From: Bacillus sp. AFS059628
Lineage (GTDB): Bacteria > Bacillota > Bacilli > Bacillales > Bacillaceae_G
DNA length: 64,000 nt
Direction of reading: 5' to 3'
NCBI RefSeq assembly: GCF_002571225.1
Contig: NZ_NVEC01000049.1
Coordinates: 4,776 to 68,775 of the forward strand
The notes beneath the pieces are model-generated. The model worked only from the letters and a program-made list of their open reading frames with translations. It was not told where the DNA came from and did no database searches. The position numbers and the translations under genes were made by a program. Numbering within the stretch: position 1 is the first letter of the stretch; each line of letters starts with the position of its first letter. Below are positions 17,093-28,098 of the stretch, in pieces.

Positions 17093-17596
17093 TTACATTT
17101 TAGGTGCTTCCATTTCAGCAGCAGCCCATTCTTCTTTTGCGGGTCCATACACGCCAGGAACTGTTAAGCCAGCTTGTCTCATTAAAACCGTCATTTGTCC
17201 ACGGTGGTGATTTTGATGATTAATAAGTGTCATTAAAAATATAGAATTCGGCATAGGGCGACCAAAGAAGTCATTAATAGTTGCTAAATCTTTATCAGTC
17301 CATTTACTTTGAAGTGCTTCAACGAAAGCCGCGTTCACTTTACGATACCCATCTGCAATTGTTTTTGCAGAAGTTGGAACAGGATAATCTTTCGATTCTC
17401 CTTCAAACTTTAGCCCTGTGCCAGACAGTATAACAGGAATTGCCGTCACGATATGCCAAGCAACTCTGCCTAACGTCCAATGCCCAGGTGCAATTTCTTG
17501 TGATAAAGACTCATCTGTTAATGCATCGAGCATCTTTTGAGTAGACTCAGCCTCGTATGTCCATGATTGCAAGAAGCCTTCAAGTGTTTGATACAT
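17093..17596 (-). CDS. DinB/YfiT-family putative metal-dependent protein
   Basis: A 167-residue four-helix-bundle protein of the DinB/YfiT superfamily. The metal-binding His set is visible: H48 in GRVAWHIV and the late LINHQNHHRGQMT. Family members include thiol (bacillithiol) transferases and damage-inducible proteins; the substrate here is unknown. A GGGGGG ribosome site lies 5 nt before ATG. The gene appears intact although the Tn554-like element ends next to its stop. Confidence 0.85.
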   Translation of the reverse strand: MYQTLEGFLQSWTYEAESTQKMLDALTDESLSQEIAPGHWTLGRVAWHIVTAIPVILSGTGLKFEGESKDYPVPTSAKTIADGYRKVNAAFVEALQSKWTDKDLATINDFFGRPMPNSIFLMTLINHQNHHRGQMTVLMRQAGLTVPGVYGPAKEEWAAAEMEAPKM

Positions 17597-17680
17597 TGTT
17601 ATCCCCCCTAGTTATGTTCATAGGTTAAATTCGTGAAAAAAAGATAGTTTCCTTTAGGCTTATGAGAATGAATTAAAAAA

Positions 17681-17704
17681 GAGGCTTCTCACATAAGAAG
17701 CCTC
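17681..17704 (-). terminator. Terminator of the FecCD remnant
   Basis: GAGGCTTCT / AGAAGCCTC stem followed on the minus strand by six T. It lies directly after the pseudogene stop at 17709. Confidence 0.8.
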
Positions 17705-17708
17705 TCTT

Positions 17709-17946
17709 TTAATTACCCTTCTTCCCACTCTTCCTCATCAGCCATAAGAAATAAGGTGCTCCAAGTACAGCAACGTTCAAATCTGTGTTAACAATAAAGG
17801 GGGGAATAATTGCTGAGCCGAGAGCTGAAATACCGGTTCCTATTAAAGTAAGGGGTGTTGAGCTAAACCCTAATTTTCATGAAAAGAAAAGTACAATTCC
17901 ACCTGCAAGTAATCTGCCGATGAATACACCAATTGGATTGAAATTT
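17709..17946 (-). pseudogene. Remnant of a FecCD-family iron-siderophore ABC permease
   Basis: Reading the minus strand from ~17946 gives IGVFIGRLLAGGIVLFF, an in-frame TGA at 17877-17879, then [24 protein letters not shown], and finally [19 protein letters not shown] and a stop. The end [11 protein letters not shown] is the conserved C-terminus of FecCD permeases (GAPFFLWLL type). Segments that should separate the GTGIS helix from this tail are missing, and no start codon or partner ABC genes remain. The gene is therefore internally deleted and stopped. Only the terminator after it is intact. Confidence 0.75.
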
Positions 17947-18974
<1,028 letters not shown>

Positions 18975-19057
18975 TGGAGTGAAGCATAGTTATATAAAAG
19001 TCAGAATATTATGATTGTAACGTTATGGTGACTATAATATAATGAAACCAACCATCA

Positions 19058-19073
19058 TGAATGAACATTCATT
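19058..19073 (+). promoter_or_regulatory. FadR-type operator upstream of lcfA
   Basis: TGAATGAACATTCATT matches the Bacillus FadR box (TGAATGA..n..TCATTCA). A TATAAT at 19033-19038 lies just upstream, so bound repressor would sit after the start of transcription. A second box is at 20852. Confidence 0.82.
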
Positions 19074-19103
19074 TATTTTTATGTATTTGAAGGGGGAATG
19101 AAG

Positions 19104-20789
19104 GTGGAAAAACCATGGTTGAAAAGTTATCCAGGGGAAATTCCGAGTACGATTTCTTATGATATTCAGCCGCTTCATAGATATGTAGAACAGATGGCTT
19201 CTCGCTATCCAGAAAAGAAAGCGCTTCATTTTTTAGGGAAGGATATTACATTTTCAGACTTCCATGATAAGGTGAAGAGGTTTGCAAATTATCTTCAAAA
19301 GCTCGGTGTGGAAAAGGGTGATCGAGTTGCTATTATGTTGCCGAATTGTCCGCAGGCTGTAATTGGTTATTACGGTACATTACTTGTGGGGGGTATCGTA
19401 GTACAAACAAATCCACTATATACAGAAAGAGAATTAGAATACCAGCTTCATGACTCGGGAGCAAAAGTAATTCTTTGCCTCGATTTAGTATTTCCAAGAG
19501 TAACGAATGTTCAATCTGCAACAAAAATTGAACATATTATCGTAACTCGTATTGCGGACTTTTTACCCTTCCCTAAAAATCTATTGTATCCATTTGTGCA
19601 GAAAAAACAGTCGAATTTAGTTGTGAAAGTATCAGAGAGTGAAACGATTCATCTTTGGAACTCAGTAGAAAAAGAAGTGAATACGGATGTTGAAGTGCCT
19701 TGTGATCCTGAAAATGATTTAGCTCTTTTACAGTACACAGGAGGAACAACTGGATTTCCGAAAGGCGTTATGTTAACGCATAAGAACCTCGTATCCAACA
19801 CGTTGATGGGGGTTCATTGGTTATATAATTGCAGAGAAGGAGAAGAAGTCGTTCTTGGGGTTCTTCCATTTTTCCATGTTTATGGTATGACAGCTGTTAT
19901 GAATTTAAGTATTATGCAAGGATATAAAATGGTTCTTATTCCAAAGTTTGATATGAAAATGGTTTTTGAAGCGATTAAGAAGCATAAAGTGACGTTGTTT
20001 CCAGGAGCACCAACTATTTATATCGCACTTTTAAATAGCCCGCTTTTAAAAGAATACGATATTTCTTCTATTCGTGCTTGTATTAGTGGCTCAGCACCAC
20101 TGCCAGTAGAAGTACAGGAAAAGTTCGAAACAGTTACAGGTGGTAAACTAGTAGAGGGGTATGGTTTAACAGAATCATCTCCGGTTACACATAGTAATTT
20201 TTTATGGGAAAGGCGAGTGCCAGGTAGCATTGGAGTTCCATGGCCAGATACAGAAGCAATGATTATGTCGCTTGAAACTGGCGAGGCATTACCACCAGGA
20301 GAAATCGGTGAAATTGTAGTAAAAGGTCCTCAAATTATGAAGGGATATTGGAATAAGCCAGAAGAAACAGCCGCTGTATTACAAGATGGATGGCTCCATA
20401 CAGGGGATGTTGGTTACATGGATGAAGATGGATTTTTCTATGTGAAAGATCGTAAGAAAGATATGATTGTTGCGAGTGGATTTAATGTGTATCCTCGTGA
20501 AGTAGAAGAAGTATTATACGAGCATGAAAAAGTGCAAGAAGTAGTGACGATTGGAGTTCCTGATCCGTACCGAGGGGAGACAGTGAAAGCATTTGTTGTG
20601 TTAAAAGAAGGTGCGGAGTGTTCTGAGGAAGAATTAAATCAGTTTGCACGTAAATATTTAGCTGCCTATAAAGTGCCGAAAGTATATGAGTTTAGAGATG
20701 AACTGCCGAAAACGACAGTCGGAAAAATTTTACGTCGTGTTCTAATTGATGAAGAGAAAAGAAAGAATGAGGATGAGCAAACGGGCTAA
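19104..20789 (+). CDS. lcfA: Long-chain fatty acid-CoA ligase
   Basis: About 561 residues of the adenylate-forming family. It activates free fatty acids to acyl-CoA for beta-oxidation. Motifs: P-loop YTGGTTGFPKGVMLTH near residue 211, GYGLTESSP, LHTGDVGYMDEDGFFYVKDR, and the C-terminal catalytic Lys in LPKTTVGKILRR. Start: ATG at 19098 is only 1 nt from AAGGGGG, so GTG 19104 (7 nt) is preferred. First gene of lcfA-fadR-fadB-etfB-etfA, controlled through the FadR box at 19058. Confidence 0.93.
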   Translation: MEKPWLKSYPGEIPSTISYDIQPLHRYVEQMASRYPEKKALHFLGKDITFSDFHDKVKRFANYLQKLGVEKGDRVAIMLPNCPQAVIGYYGTLLVGGIVVQTNPLYTERELEYQLHDSGAKVILCLDLVFPRVTNVQSATKIEHIIVTRIADFLPFPKNLLYPFVQKKQSNLVVKVSESETIHLWNSVEKEVNTDVEVPCDPENDLALLQYTGGTTGFPKGVMLTHKNLVSNTLMGVHWLYNCREGEEVVLGVLPFFHVYGMTAVMNLSIMQGYKMVLIPKFDMKMVFEAIKKHKVTLFPGAPTIYIALLNSPLLKEYDISSIRACISGSAPLPVEVQEKFETVTGGKLVEGYGLTESSPVTHSNFLWERRVPGSIGVPWPDTEAMIMSLETGEALPPGEIGEIVVKGPQIMKGYWNKPEETAAVLQDGWLHTGDVGYMDEDGFFYVKDRKKDMIVASGFNVYPREVEEVLYEHEKVQEVVTIGVPDPYRGETVKAFVVLKEGAECSEEELNQFARKYLAAYKVPKVYEFRDELPKTTVGKILRRVLIDEEKRKNEDEQTG

Positions 20790-20804
20790 GGCCCTTTCTT
20801 TTTG
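20783..20804 (+). terminator. Weak terminator/attenuator after lcfA
   Basis: A short GGGC-TAAG-GCCC hairpin with a T-rich tail overlaps the lcfA stop; fadR has its own promoter 12 bp later. Confidence 0.4.
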
Positions 20805-20815
20805 AAAAAATAGGA

Positions 20816-20869
20816 TTGACACTTTTCTAAATAGTCAGTATTATAAGAATATGAATGGCTATTCATTCA
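20816..20869 (+). promoter_or_regulatory. fadR promoter and autoregulatory FadR operator
   Basis: TTGACA (20816) - 17 bp - TATTAT (20839) is a good sigma-A promoter. TGAATGGCTATTCATTCA (20852-20869) is a FadR box at the transcription start, implying that FadR represses its own operon and that acyl-CoA relieves it. Confidence 0.85.
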
Positions 20870-20895
20870 GTCATCTTCTTGAAGGGGACAGTAAA

Positions 20896-22271
<1,376 letters not shown>

Positions 22272-22349
22272 TTCAATTATTTTTTTAATATAAATTAACA
22301 GAAGATTAAAATTGATAGAATCTTTCTGAAAAACAAGGGGGTAAATGGA

Positions 22350-23123
22350 ATGAACATCTACGTACTCATGAAACGAACATTTGATACAGAAGAAAAAATC
22401 GTAATTAAAAACGGTGCAATTTACGACGGCGAAGCGGAATTCATCATCAACCCTTACGATGAATATGCGATTGAAGAAGCAATTCAAGTAAGAGACGCAC
22501 AAGGTGGAGAGGTTACTGTTGTAACAGTCGGTGGCGAAGATAGTGAGAAAGAGCTTCGTACAGCATTAGCGATGGGCTGTGATAAAGCAGTATTAATTAA
22601 TATTGAAGATGATGTAGAAAATGGTGACCAGTTCACGACAGCAAAAGTGCTTGCTGAATATTTAAAAGATAAAGATGCAGATTTAATTTTAGGCGGAAAC
22701 GTTGCAATTGATGGTGCATCTGGACAAGTAGGTCCACGTGTAGCTGAAGCGTTAAATATTCCGTACGTAACGACAATTACAAAACTTGAAATTGACGGTA
22801 CAAACGTGAAGATTGAGCGTGATGTTGAAGGTGATACAGAAGTAATTGAAACTTCATTACCAGTGTTAGTAACAGCACAGCAAGGTTTGAATGAACCGCG
22901 CTATCCATCGCTTCCAGGTATTATGAAGGCGAAGAAAAAGCCATTAGAAGAATTAGAATTAGATGATTTAGATTTAGAAGAAGATGATGTGGAAGCAAAG
23001 ACAAAAACAATTGAAATCTATTTGCCTCCTAAGAAAGATGCGGGAAAAGTGTTACAAGGCGAGCTGCAAGATCAAGTAAAAGAACTTGTATCGTTGCTCC
23101 ATACAGAAGCGAAAGTAATCTAA
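22350..23123 (+). CDS. etfB: Electron transfer flavoprotein beta subunit
   Basis: 257 residues, the usual length for EtfB. It binds AMP and, with EtfA, carries electrons from acyl-CoA dehydrogenases to the quinone pool. Family stretches: NPYDEYAIEEAIQVRD, GGNVAIDGASGQVGPRVAEALN and the recognition-loop-like QGLNEPRYPSLPGIMKAKKK. A GGGGG ribosome site precedes ATG. It follows fadB and precedes etfA. Confidence 0.96.
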   Translation: MNIYVLMKRTFDTEEKIVIKNGAIYDGEAEFIINPYDEYAIEEAIQVRDAQGGEVTVVTVGGEDSEKELRTALAMGCDKAVLINIEDDVENGDQFTTAKVLAEYLKDKDADLILGGNVAIDGASGQVGPRVAEALNIPYVTTITKLEIDGTNVKIERDVEGDTEVIETSLPVLVTAQQGLNEPRYPSLPGIMKAKKKPLEELELDDLDLEEDDVEAKTKTIEIYLPPKKDAGKVLQGELQDQVKELVSLLHTEAKVI

Positions 23124-23159
23124 TAAAATACGAAATTATATATGCAGGAGGGAAAATCT

Positions 23160-24137
23160 ATGGCTCGTAAAGTATTAGTAATGGGTGAAGTTCGTGATGG
23201 ATCGCTACGTAACGTTTCGTTTGAAGCGGTAGCAGCAGCAAAAACAATTGCAGAAGGCGGTGAAGTAGTAGGTCTTCTAATTGGAGACAGCGTTGCCTCT
23301 TTTGCAAATGAATTGATTCATTACGGTGCAGATCGCGTTGTGACAGTTGAAAGTGATAAATTAAAATCATATACATCTGACGGTTATGCGCAAGCATTTT
23401 TAGCTGTATATGCTGAAGAAAATCCAGAAGGTATTGTATTTGGACATACAGCACTTGGTAAAGATTTATCACCAAAATTAGCAGCGAAGCTTGAAGCTGG
23501 TCTAGTTTCTGACGTAACTGCTTTAGAAGTTGAAGGTGGAAATGTTATCTTCACTCGTCCAATTTACTCTGGTAAAGCGTTTGAGAAGAAGATTGTAACA
23601 GACGGCATCTTATTTGCGACAGTGCGTCCAAATAACATTGCGACGCTTGAAAAAGATGAGTCTCGCAGTGGTGACGTGTCTTCTATTACAGTAGATGTGA
23701 AAGACCTACGTACAATCATTCAAGATGTCGTTCGTAAGACAGCAGAAGGGGTTGATCTTTCTGAAGCGAAAGTTATTATCGCTGGCGGACGCGGTGTGAA
23801 GAGTGAAGAAGGATTCAAGCCATTAAAAGAGTTAGCTGACGTATTAGGCGGCGCTGTTGGAGCATCTCGTGGTGCTTGTGACGCTGAGTATTGCGATTAC
23901 TCATTACAAATTGGTCAAACTGGTAAAGTTGTTACGCCAGACTTATACATTGCATGTGGTATTTCTGGTGCGATTCAGCATTTAGCTGGTATGTCTAACT
24001 CGAAAATAATCGTTGCGATTAATAAAGACCCAGAAGCAAGTATCTTCAAAGTAGCTGACTATGGTATTGTTGGTGATCTATTTGAAGTCGTACCTCTTTT
24101 AACAGAAGAGTTTAAAAAGTTAAAAGTACATTCATGA
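23160..24137 (+). CDS. etfA: Electron transfer flavoprotein alpha subunit
   Basis: 325 residues. The C-terminal FAD-binding domain is clear: AGGRGVKSEEGFKPL, GAVGASRGACDA, QIGQTGKVV, ACGISGAIQHLAGM, NKDPEASIF. Start at 23160 after AGGAGGG; the in-frame ATG 18 bases earlier overlaps the ribosome site. Partner of EtfB, last gene of the fatty-acid operon, with a terminator at 24188. Confidence 0.96.
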   Translation: MARKVLVMGEVRDGSLRNVSFEAVAAAKTIAEGGEVVGLLIGDSVASFANELIHYGADRVVTVESDKLKSYTSDGYAQAFLAVYAEENPEGIVFGHTALGKDLSPKLAAKLEAGLVSDVTALEVEGGNVIFTRPIYSGKAFEKKIVTDGILFATVRPNNIATLEKDESRSGDVSSITVDVKDLRTIIQDVVRKTAEGVDLSEAKVIIAGGRGVKSEEGFKPLKELADVLGGAVGASRGACDAEYCDYSLQIGQTGKVVTPDLYIACGISGAIQHLAGMSNSKIIVAINKDPEASIFKVADYGIVGDLFEVVPLLTEEFKKLKVHS

Positions 24138-24187
24138 TTTGAGTACCCTTGAGTTCCAAGTGAAGTACCCCTATATATAGAAAAAGG

Positions 24188-24215
24188 TGAGAGATCCCCT
24201 GTCTCTCATCTTTTT
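24188..24215 (+). terminator. Terminator of the lcfA-etfA operon
   Basis: TGAGAGA / TCTCTCA stem with a seven-base loop, followed by TCTTTTT. Confidence 0.8.
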
Positions 24216-24348
24216 AGTATTTAATCCATATTTTTATATAGTATAAAGGAACACTTTTTTGTTACAATACATAACGATACATATTATTCGCCACGTATAT
24301 AAGTTAATGATATACTCTTGGTAGAATATACTTGAAGGAGGAAATAAA

Positions 24349-24663
24349 ATGGCAATTGTAAACGCAAATGACCAAAGCTTCGCAGCTGAAACTAGCGAAG
24401 GTGTTGTATTATTAGATTTCTGGGCACCTTGGTGTGGACCTTGTAAAATGATCGCTCCTGTATTAGAGGAAATTGATGCAGAACTAGGCGAAAAAGTAAA
24501 AGTAGTAAAAGTAGACGTGGATGAAAACCAAGAAACTGCTCGTCAATTCGAAGTAATGAGCATTCCAGCTCTTTTCGTATTAAAAGACGGTAAAGTAGTT
24601 GATCAAACGTTAGGTTACAAACCGAAAGAAGCGTTAGTAGAATTAGTTTCTAAACACTTCTAA
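24349..24663 (+). CDS. trxA: Thioredoxin
   Basis: 104 residues with the active site WCGPCK at residues ~28-33 and cis-Pro in MSIPALFV. General dithiol reductant of the cytoplasm, essential in Bacillus. GGAGG lies 8 nt upstream of ATG; monocistronic, with its own terminator at 24671. Confidence 0.98.
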   Translation: MAIVNANDQSFAAETSEGVVLLDFWAPWCGPCKMIAPVLEEIDAELGEKVKVVKVDVDENQETARQFEVMSIPALFVLKDGKVVDQTLGYKPKEALVELVSKHF

Positions 24664-24670
24664 AATAAAG

Positions 24671-24695
24671 GGCTACCATTTGGTAGCTTTTTTAT
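24671..24695 (+). terminator. trxA terminator
   Basis: GGCTACCA / TGGTAGCT hairpin followed by six T. Confidence 0.88.
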
Positions 24696-24809
24696 TTTCC
24701 TTTTTTACACCTTTCCGTTACAATAAAAGAACGTATGTTGGGTGTTTTGGCATAGTATGTTTTCATGTGAAAATAAAAATGCTAAGCATGTAGAAATGGA
24801 GGGTAACGA

Positions 24810-26594
24810 GTGCACGAACATTTAAAAGAAAAATTGGCTATTTTACCAGATCAACCTGGTTGTTATTTAATGAAAGATAAGCAAGGAACGGTTATATATG
24901 TCGGAAAGGCAAAAGTGCTTAAAAATCGTGTGCGCTCGTACTTTACTGGTTCCCATGATGGGAAAACACTTCGGCTAGTCGGAGAAATTGTAGATTTTGA
25001 ATATATTGTAACTTCCTCAAATCTAGAGGCTCTTATTTTAGAGTTAAACTTAATAAAAAAACACGATCCAAAATATAATATTCAATTAAAAGATGATAAA
25101 ACTTATCCTTTTATTAAAATTACAGCTGAGAAACAGCCGCGATTACTTATTACGCGAAATGTGAAAAAGGATAAGGGGAAGTATTTTGGCCCTTATCCGA
25201 ATGCACAATCAGCTCATGAAACGAAAAAACTGTTAGATCGTATGTATCCGCTTCGTAAGTGCTCAAATATGCCCGATAAAGTTTGTTTATATTATCATAT
25301 GGGTCAATGTTTAGCGCCTTGTGTGAAAGATGTGACGGAAGAACAAAACAAAGAAATTGTAGATGGAATTATTAAGTTTTTAAATGGTGGACATAAAGAA
25401 GTTCGTTCAGAATTAGAAACAAAAATGTATGAAGCTTCAGAGAAACTAGAGTTTGAACGTGCAAAAGAGTTACGTGATCAAATTGCACATATCGATGCGA
25501 TTATGGAAAAACAAAAGATGATTATGAGTGATTTAGTGGATCGTGATGTATTTGGTTATGCGGTTGATAAAGGTTGGATGTGTGTTCAAGTTTTCTTTGT
25601 TCGAAAAGGAAAGTTAATTGAACGTGATGTTTCTATGTTTCCAATCTACGATGAACCAGAAGAGGGATTTTTAACGTTTATCGGCCAATTTTATGAAAAC
25701 AGTAGTCATTTTAAACCGAAGGAAATCGTCGTTCCAGGAAGTATCGATTCAGAATTAGTAGAGCGCTTTTTAGAAGTGGAAGCGACACAGCCGAAACGCG
25801 GTAAGAAAAAAGATCTTGTAGAATTGGCAAATAAAAATGCGAAGATTGCTCTTGAAGAGAAATTCTATTTAATTGAACGTGATGAAGAGCGAACGATTAA
25901 AGCGGTAGAGAATTTAGGGAAGCAGCTCGGAATTGAAACGCCTTATCGTATTGAAGCGTTTGATAACTCAAATATTCAAGGGACCAATCCTGTTTCCGCA
26001 ATGATTGCTTTTATTGATGGAAAACCAGCTAAGAAAGAATATAGGAAATATAAAATTAAAACGGTTCAAGGACCAGATGATTATGAGTCTATGAGAGAAG
26101 TTGTGAGACGCCGTTATACAAGAGCGCTGAAAGAGAGCTTACCTTTACCAGATTTAATCATTATTGATGGAGGGAAAGGTCATCTGGCGGCTACAAGTGA
26201 TGTTCTAGAAAATGAGCTCGGTTTATACATTCCGATGGCAGGGCTTGTAAAAGATGACAAACATAAAACATCCCATTTAATTATTGGAGATCCACCTGAA
26301 CCTGTGATGCTTGAGAGAAATAGCCAAGAATTCTATTTATTGCAGCGCATTCAAGATGAAGTGCATCGATTTGCGATTACATTCCATCGTCAATTACACG
26401 GGAAATCTGTCATTCAATCAGCGTTGGATGATATTCCTGGAATCGGGGATAAACGAAAAAAAGTATTGTTGAAACATTTTGGGTCGCTAAAAAAGATGAA
26501 AGAGGCTTCGGTAACGGAATTTGTCGAAGCTGGTATGCCGAAAAATGTCGCAGAGACGATTTATACTTATTTAGCAGATAAGAAGACGTTGTAG
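24810..26594 (+). CDS. uvrC: Excinuclease ABC subunit C
   Basis: 594 residues from a GTG after GGAGGGTAAC. Makes both cuts in nucleotide excision repair with UvrB. Domains: GIY-YIG nuclease (~13-95; [19 protein letters not shown]), UVR UvrB-binding motif (~195-235; [17 protein letters not shown]), RNase H-like endonuclease (~370-530; [20 protein letters not shown]), and C-terminal helix-hairpin-helices ([20 protein letters not shown]). Full length and intact. Confidence 0.97.
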   Translation: MHEHLKEKLAILPDQPGCYLMKDKQGTVIYVGKAKVLKNRVRSYFTGSHDGKTLRLVGEIVDFEYIVTSSNLEALILELNLIKKHDPKYNIQLKDDKTYPFIKITAEKQPRLLITRNVKKDKGKYFGPYPNAQSAHETKKLLDRMYPLRKCSNMPDKVCLYYHMGQCLAPCVKDVTEEQNKEIVDGIIKFLNGGHKEVRSELETKMYEASEKLEFERAKELRDQIAHIDAIMEKQKMIMSDLVDRDVFGYAVDKGWMCVQVFFVRKGKLIERDVSMFPIYDEPEEGFLTFIGQFYENSSHFKPKEIVVPGSIDSELVERFLEVEATQPKRGKKKDLVELANKNAKIALEEKFYLIERDEERTIKAVENLGKQLGIETPYRIEAFDNSNIQGTNPVSAMIAFIDGKPAKKEYRKYKIKTVQGPDDYESMREVVRRRYTRALKESLPLPDLIIIDGGKGHLAATSDVLENELGLYIPMAGLVKDDKHKTSHLIIGDPPEPVMLERNSQEFYLLQRIQDEVHRFAITFHRQLHGKSVIQSALDDIPGIGDKRKKVLLKHFGSLKKMKEASVTEFVEAGMPKNVAETIYTYLADKKTL

Positions 26595-26617
26595 TTTACA
26601 ACGTCTTCTATTTTTTG
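26581..26617 (+). terminator. uvrC terminator
   Basis: AGAAGACGTTGTA / TACAACGTCTTCT stem overlapping the stop codon, followed by ATTTTTT. Confidence 0.88.
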
Positions 26618-26663
26618 GTATAATTTCTGAAGATTTAAAATAAATGTATCTGAATGAAAATAC

Positions 26664-26698
26664 AAAAAAGTCAACTAAACTTATATGTCTAGTTGACT
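26664..26698 (-). terminator. yslB terminator
   Basis: AGTCAACTA / TAGTTGACT stem; on the minus strand followed by TTTTT. Confidence 0.82.
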
Positions 26699-26708
26699 GT
26701 AGGTAATG

Positions 26709-27158
26709 CTACACTTCAATGAGATCTTTTATATCCCATTTCACAAGAAATGTAATAGAGTCTGAACGTTTTTTCTTTTCTTCGTAGGACTCTGCAACGA
26801 CGTTTCGTTGCTTTTGAATTTGTTCGGCGATGAATCCAGCTTCTAATTGATAAGAAGAATGTCTTTTTTGTTTTTGACGTTCAGCAATAAGAGTGCCTTT
26901 AAGTTGGAACTGCATTTCACGACGCTTATGTTCAATAATGCTTAAAGTGCCCCAGCCAGCTTTTTCAAAGAACTGAATGACTTCTTCAATTGTTTCTAGT
27001 GGATATTTTCTTGCAAGATTTCTACCGGACCAGTATAAAATACCATCTAAATCGTTACCAATTAAATCAGGTAGTAATTCTTCACGTAGCAATTCATAAG
27101 CGAAGGCGTTCAATGAAACATCTTCTAAAGATGTTGTATCGATTGTATTTTTACTCAC
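26709..27158 (-). CDS. yslB: YslB family protein (DUF2507)
   Basis: 149 residues with the DUF2507 stretches LREELLPDLIGNDLDGILYWSGRNLARKYP and FFEKAGWGTL. The fold resembles V4R-type ligand-binding domains. Function unknown. It is divergent from sdhC, the same neighbourhood as in B. subtilis. AAAGAGGGG precedes ATG. Confidence 0.88.
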   Translation of the reverse strand: MSKNTIDTTSLEDVSLNAFAYELLREELLPDLIGNDLDGILYWSGRNLARKYPLETIEEVIQFFEKAGWGTLSIIEHKRREMQFQLKGTLIAERQKQKRHSSYQLEAGFIAEQIQKQRNVVAESYEEKKKRSDSITFLVKWDIKDLIEV

Positions 27159-27294
27159 AATATTCCCCTCTTTCTATAGGGATTATTATATAACATTTCT
27201 CATTTATAAAAACAGATTTTTCTTTGGGAAAATCTGAATATATAAGAAGAAAAAAAGAATCGCCAAATTATATGCAAATTATGTATACGTTTTC

Positions 27295-27324
27295 TTGACG
27301 CTTCGACAAAAATAGGAGTAAAAT
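27295..27324 (+). promoter_or_regulatory. Probable sdhCAB promoter in the 300-bp yslB-sdhC gap
   Basis: TTGACG - 18 bp - TAAAAT, leaving a leader of about 130 nt before sdhC. The leader contains an imperfect hairpin near 27370-27425 (GAATAATTTTTTCAG..., GTGAAAAAACATTATTGCC) that could bind a regulatory RNA or protein; no specific operator recognised. Confidence 0.6.
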
Positions 27325-27458
27325 GAACTTGGTATCAAATTATGCTGAAATATTTCGAATAATTTTTTCAGTTTTTCTTATGCCAATAGTGAAAAAACAT
27401 TATTGCCATAAACTAATCTGAAAACAGCAGTCAATCATTCAAGGGGGGTAATGGGGAC

Positions 27459-28085
27459 ATGAAAGGCCGCGAGTATACGTTTCGTAAGTGGCACTCATTA
27501 ATGGGGGTCATCCCGGTTGGTGTCTTTTTGACGCAACATTTAATTGTAAACAACTTTGCAACAAGAGGAGCAGAGGCTTTTAACAAAGCTGCAGGCTTTA
27601 TGGAGCTCCTTCCATTCCGGTATGCGCTAGAAATTTTCATTATCTTTTTACCAATACTGTACCATGCTATATATGGCTTATATATTGCATTTACAGCTAA
27701 GAACAATGCGGTTTCTTACGGTTATTTCCGTAACTGGATGTTCGTCTTCCAAAGAATTTCAGGTATCGTTACGCTGATCTTCATTTCTTGGCACGTCTGG
27801 GAAACTCGTATTCAAGCAATGTTAGGTAAAGAGGTAAACTATGATATGATGGCAGATATTTTAAATAATCCAGCTATGTTTGCATTCTACTTAGTTGGTG
27901 TTGTTTCAACAATTTTCCACTTTGCAAATGGACTATGGACATTCTGCATCAGCTGGGGAATTACAGTATCTCCACGTTCACAAAGAATCTCTACTTATGT
28001 AACATTAGCTATTTTCTTAGGTCTATCTTATGTAGGTGTGAGTGCATTATTAGCGTTCATCGATCCACAGCTAGCAAACCAGTAA
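27459..28085 (+). CDS. sdhC: Succinate dehydrogenase cytochrome b558 subunit
   Basis: 208 residues with five membrane segments and haem-ligand His residues near the segments (KWHSLMG, QHLIVN, LYHAIYG, SWHVWE, FHFANG). It anchors SdhAB and passes electrons to menaquinone; Bacillus-type complex with a single anchor and two haems. GGGGGG precedes ATG. First gene of sdhCAB. Confidence 0.95.
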   Translation: MKGREYTFRKWHSLMGVIPVGVFLTQHLIVNNFATRGAEAFNKAAGFMELLPFRYALEIFIIFLPILYHAIYGLYIAFTAKNNAVSYGYFRNWMFVFQRISGIVTLIFISWHVWETRIQAMLGKEVNYDMMADILNNPAMFAFYLVGVVSTIFHFANGLWTFCISWGITVSPRSQRISTYVTLAIFLGLSYVGVSALLAFIDPQLANQ

Positions 28086-28098
28086 GGAGTGGGAGAGC

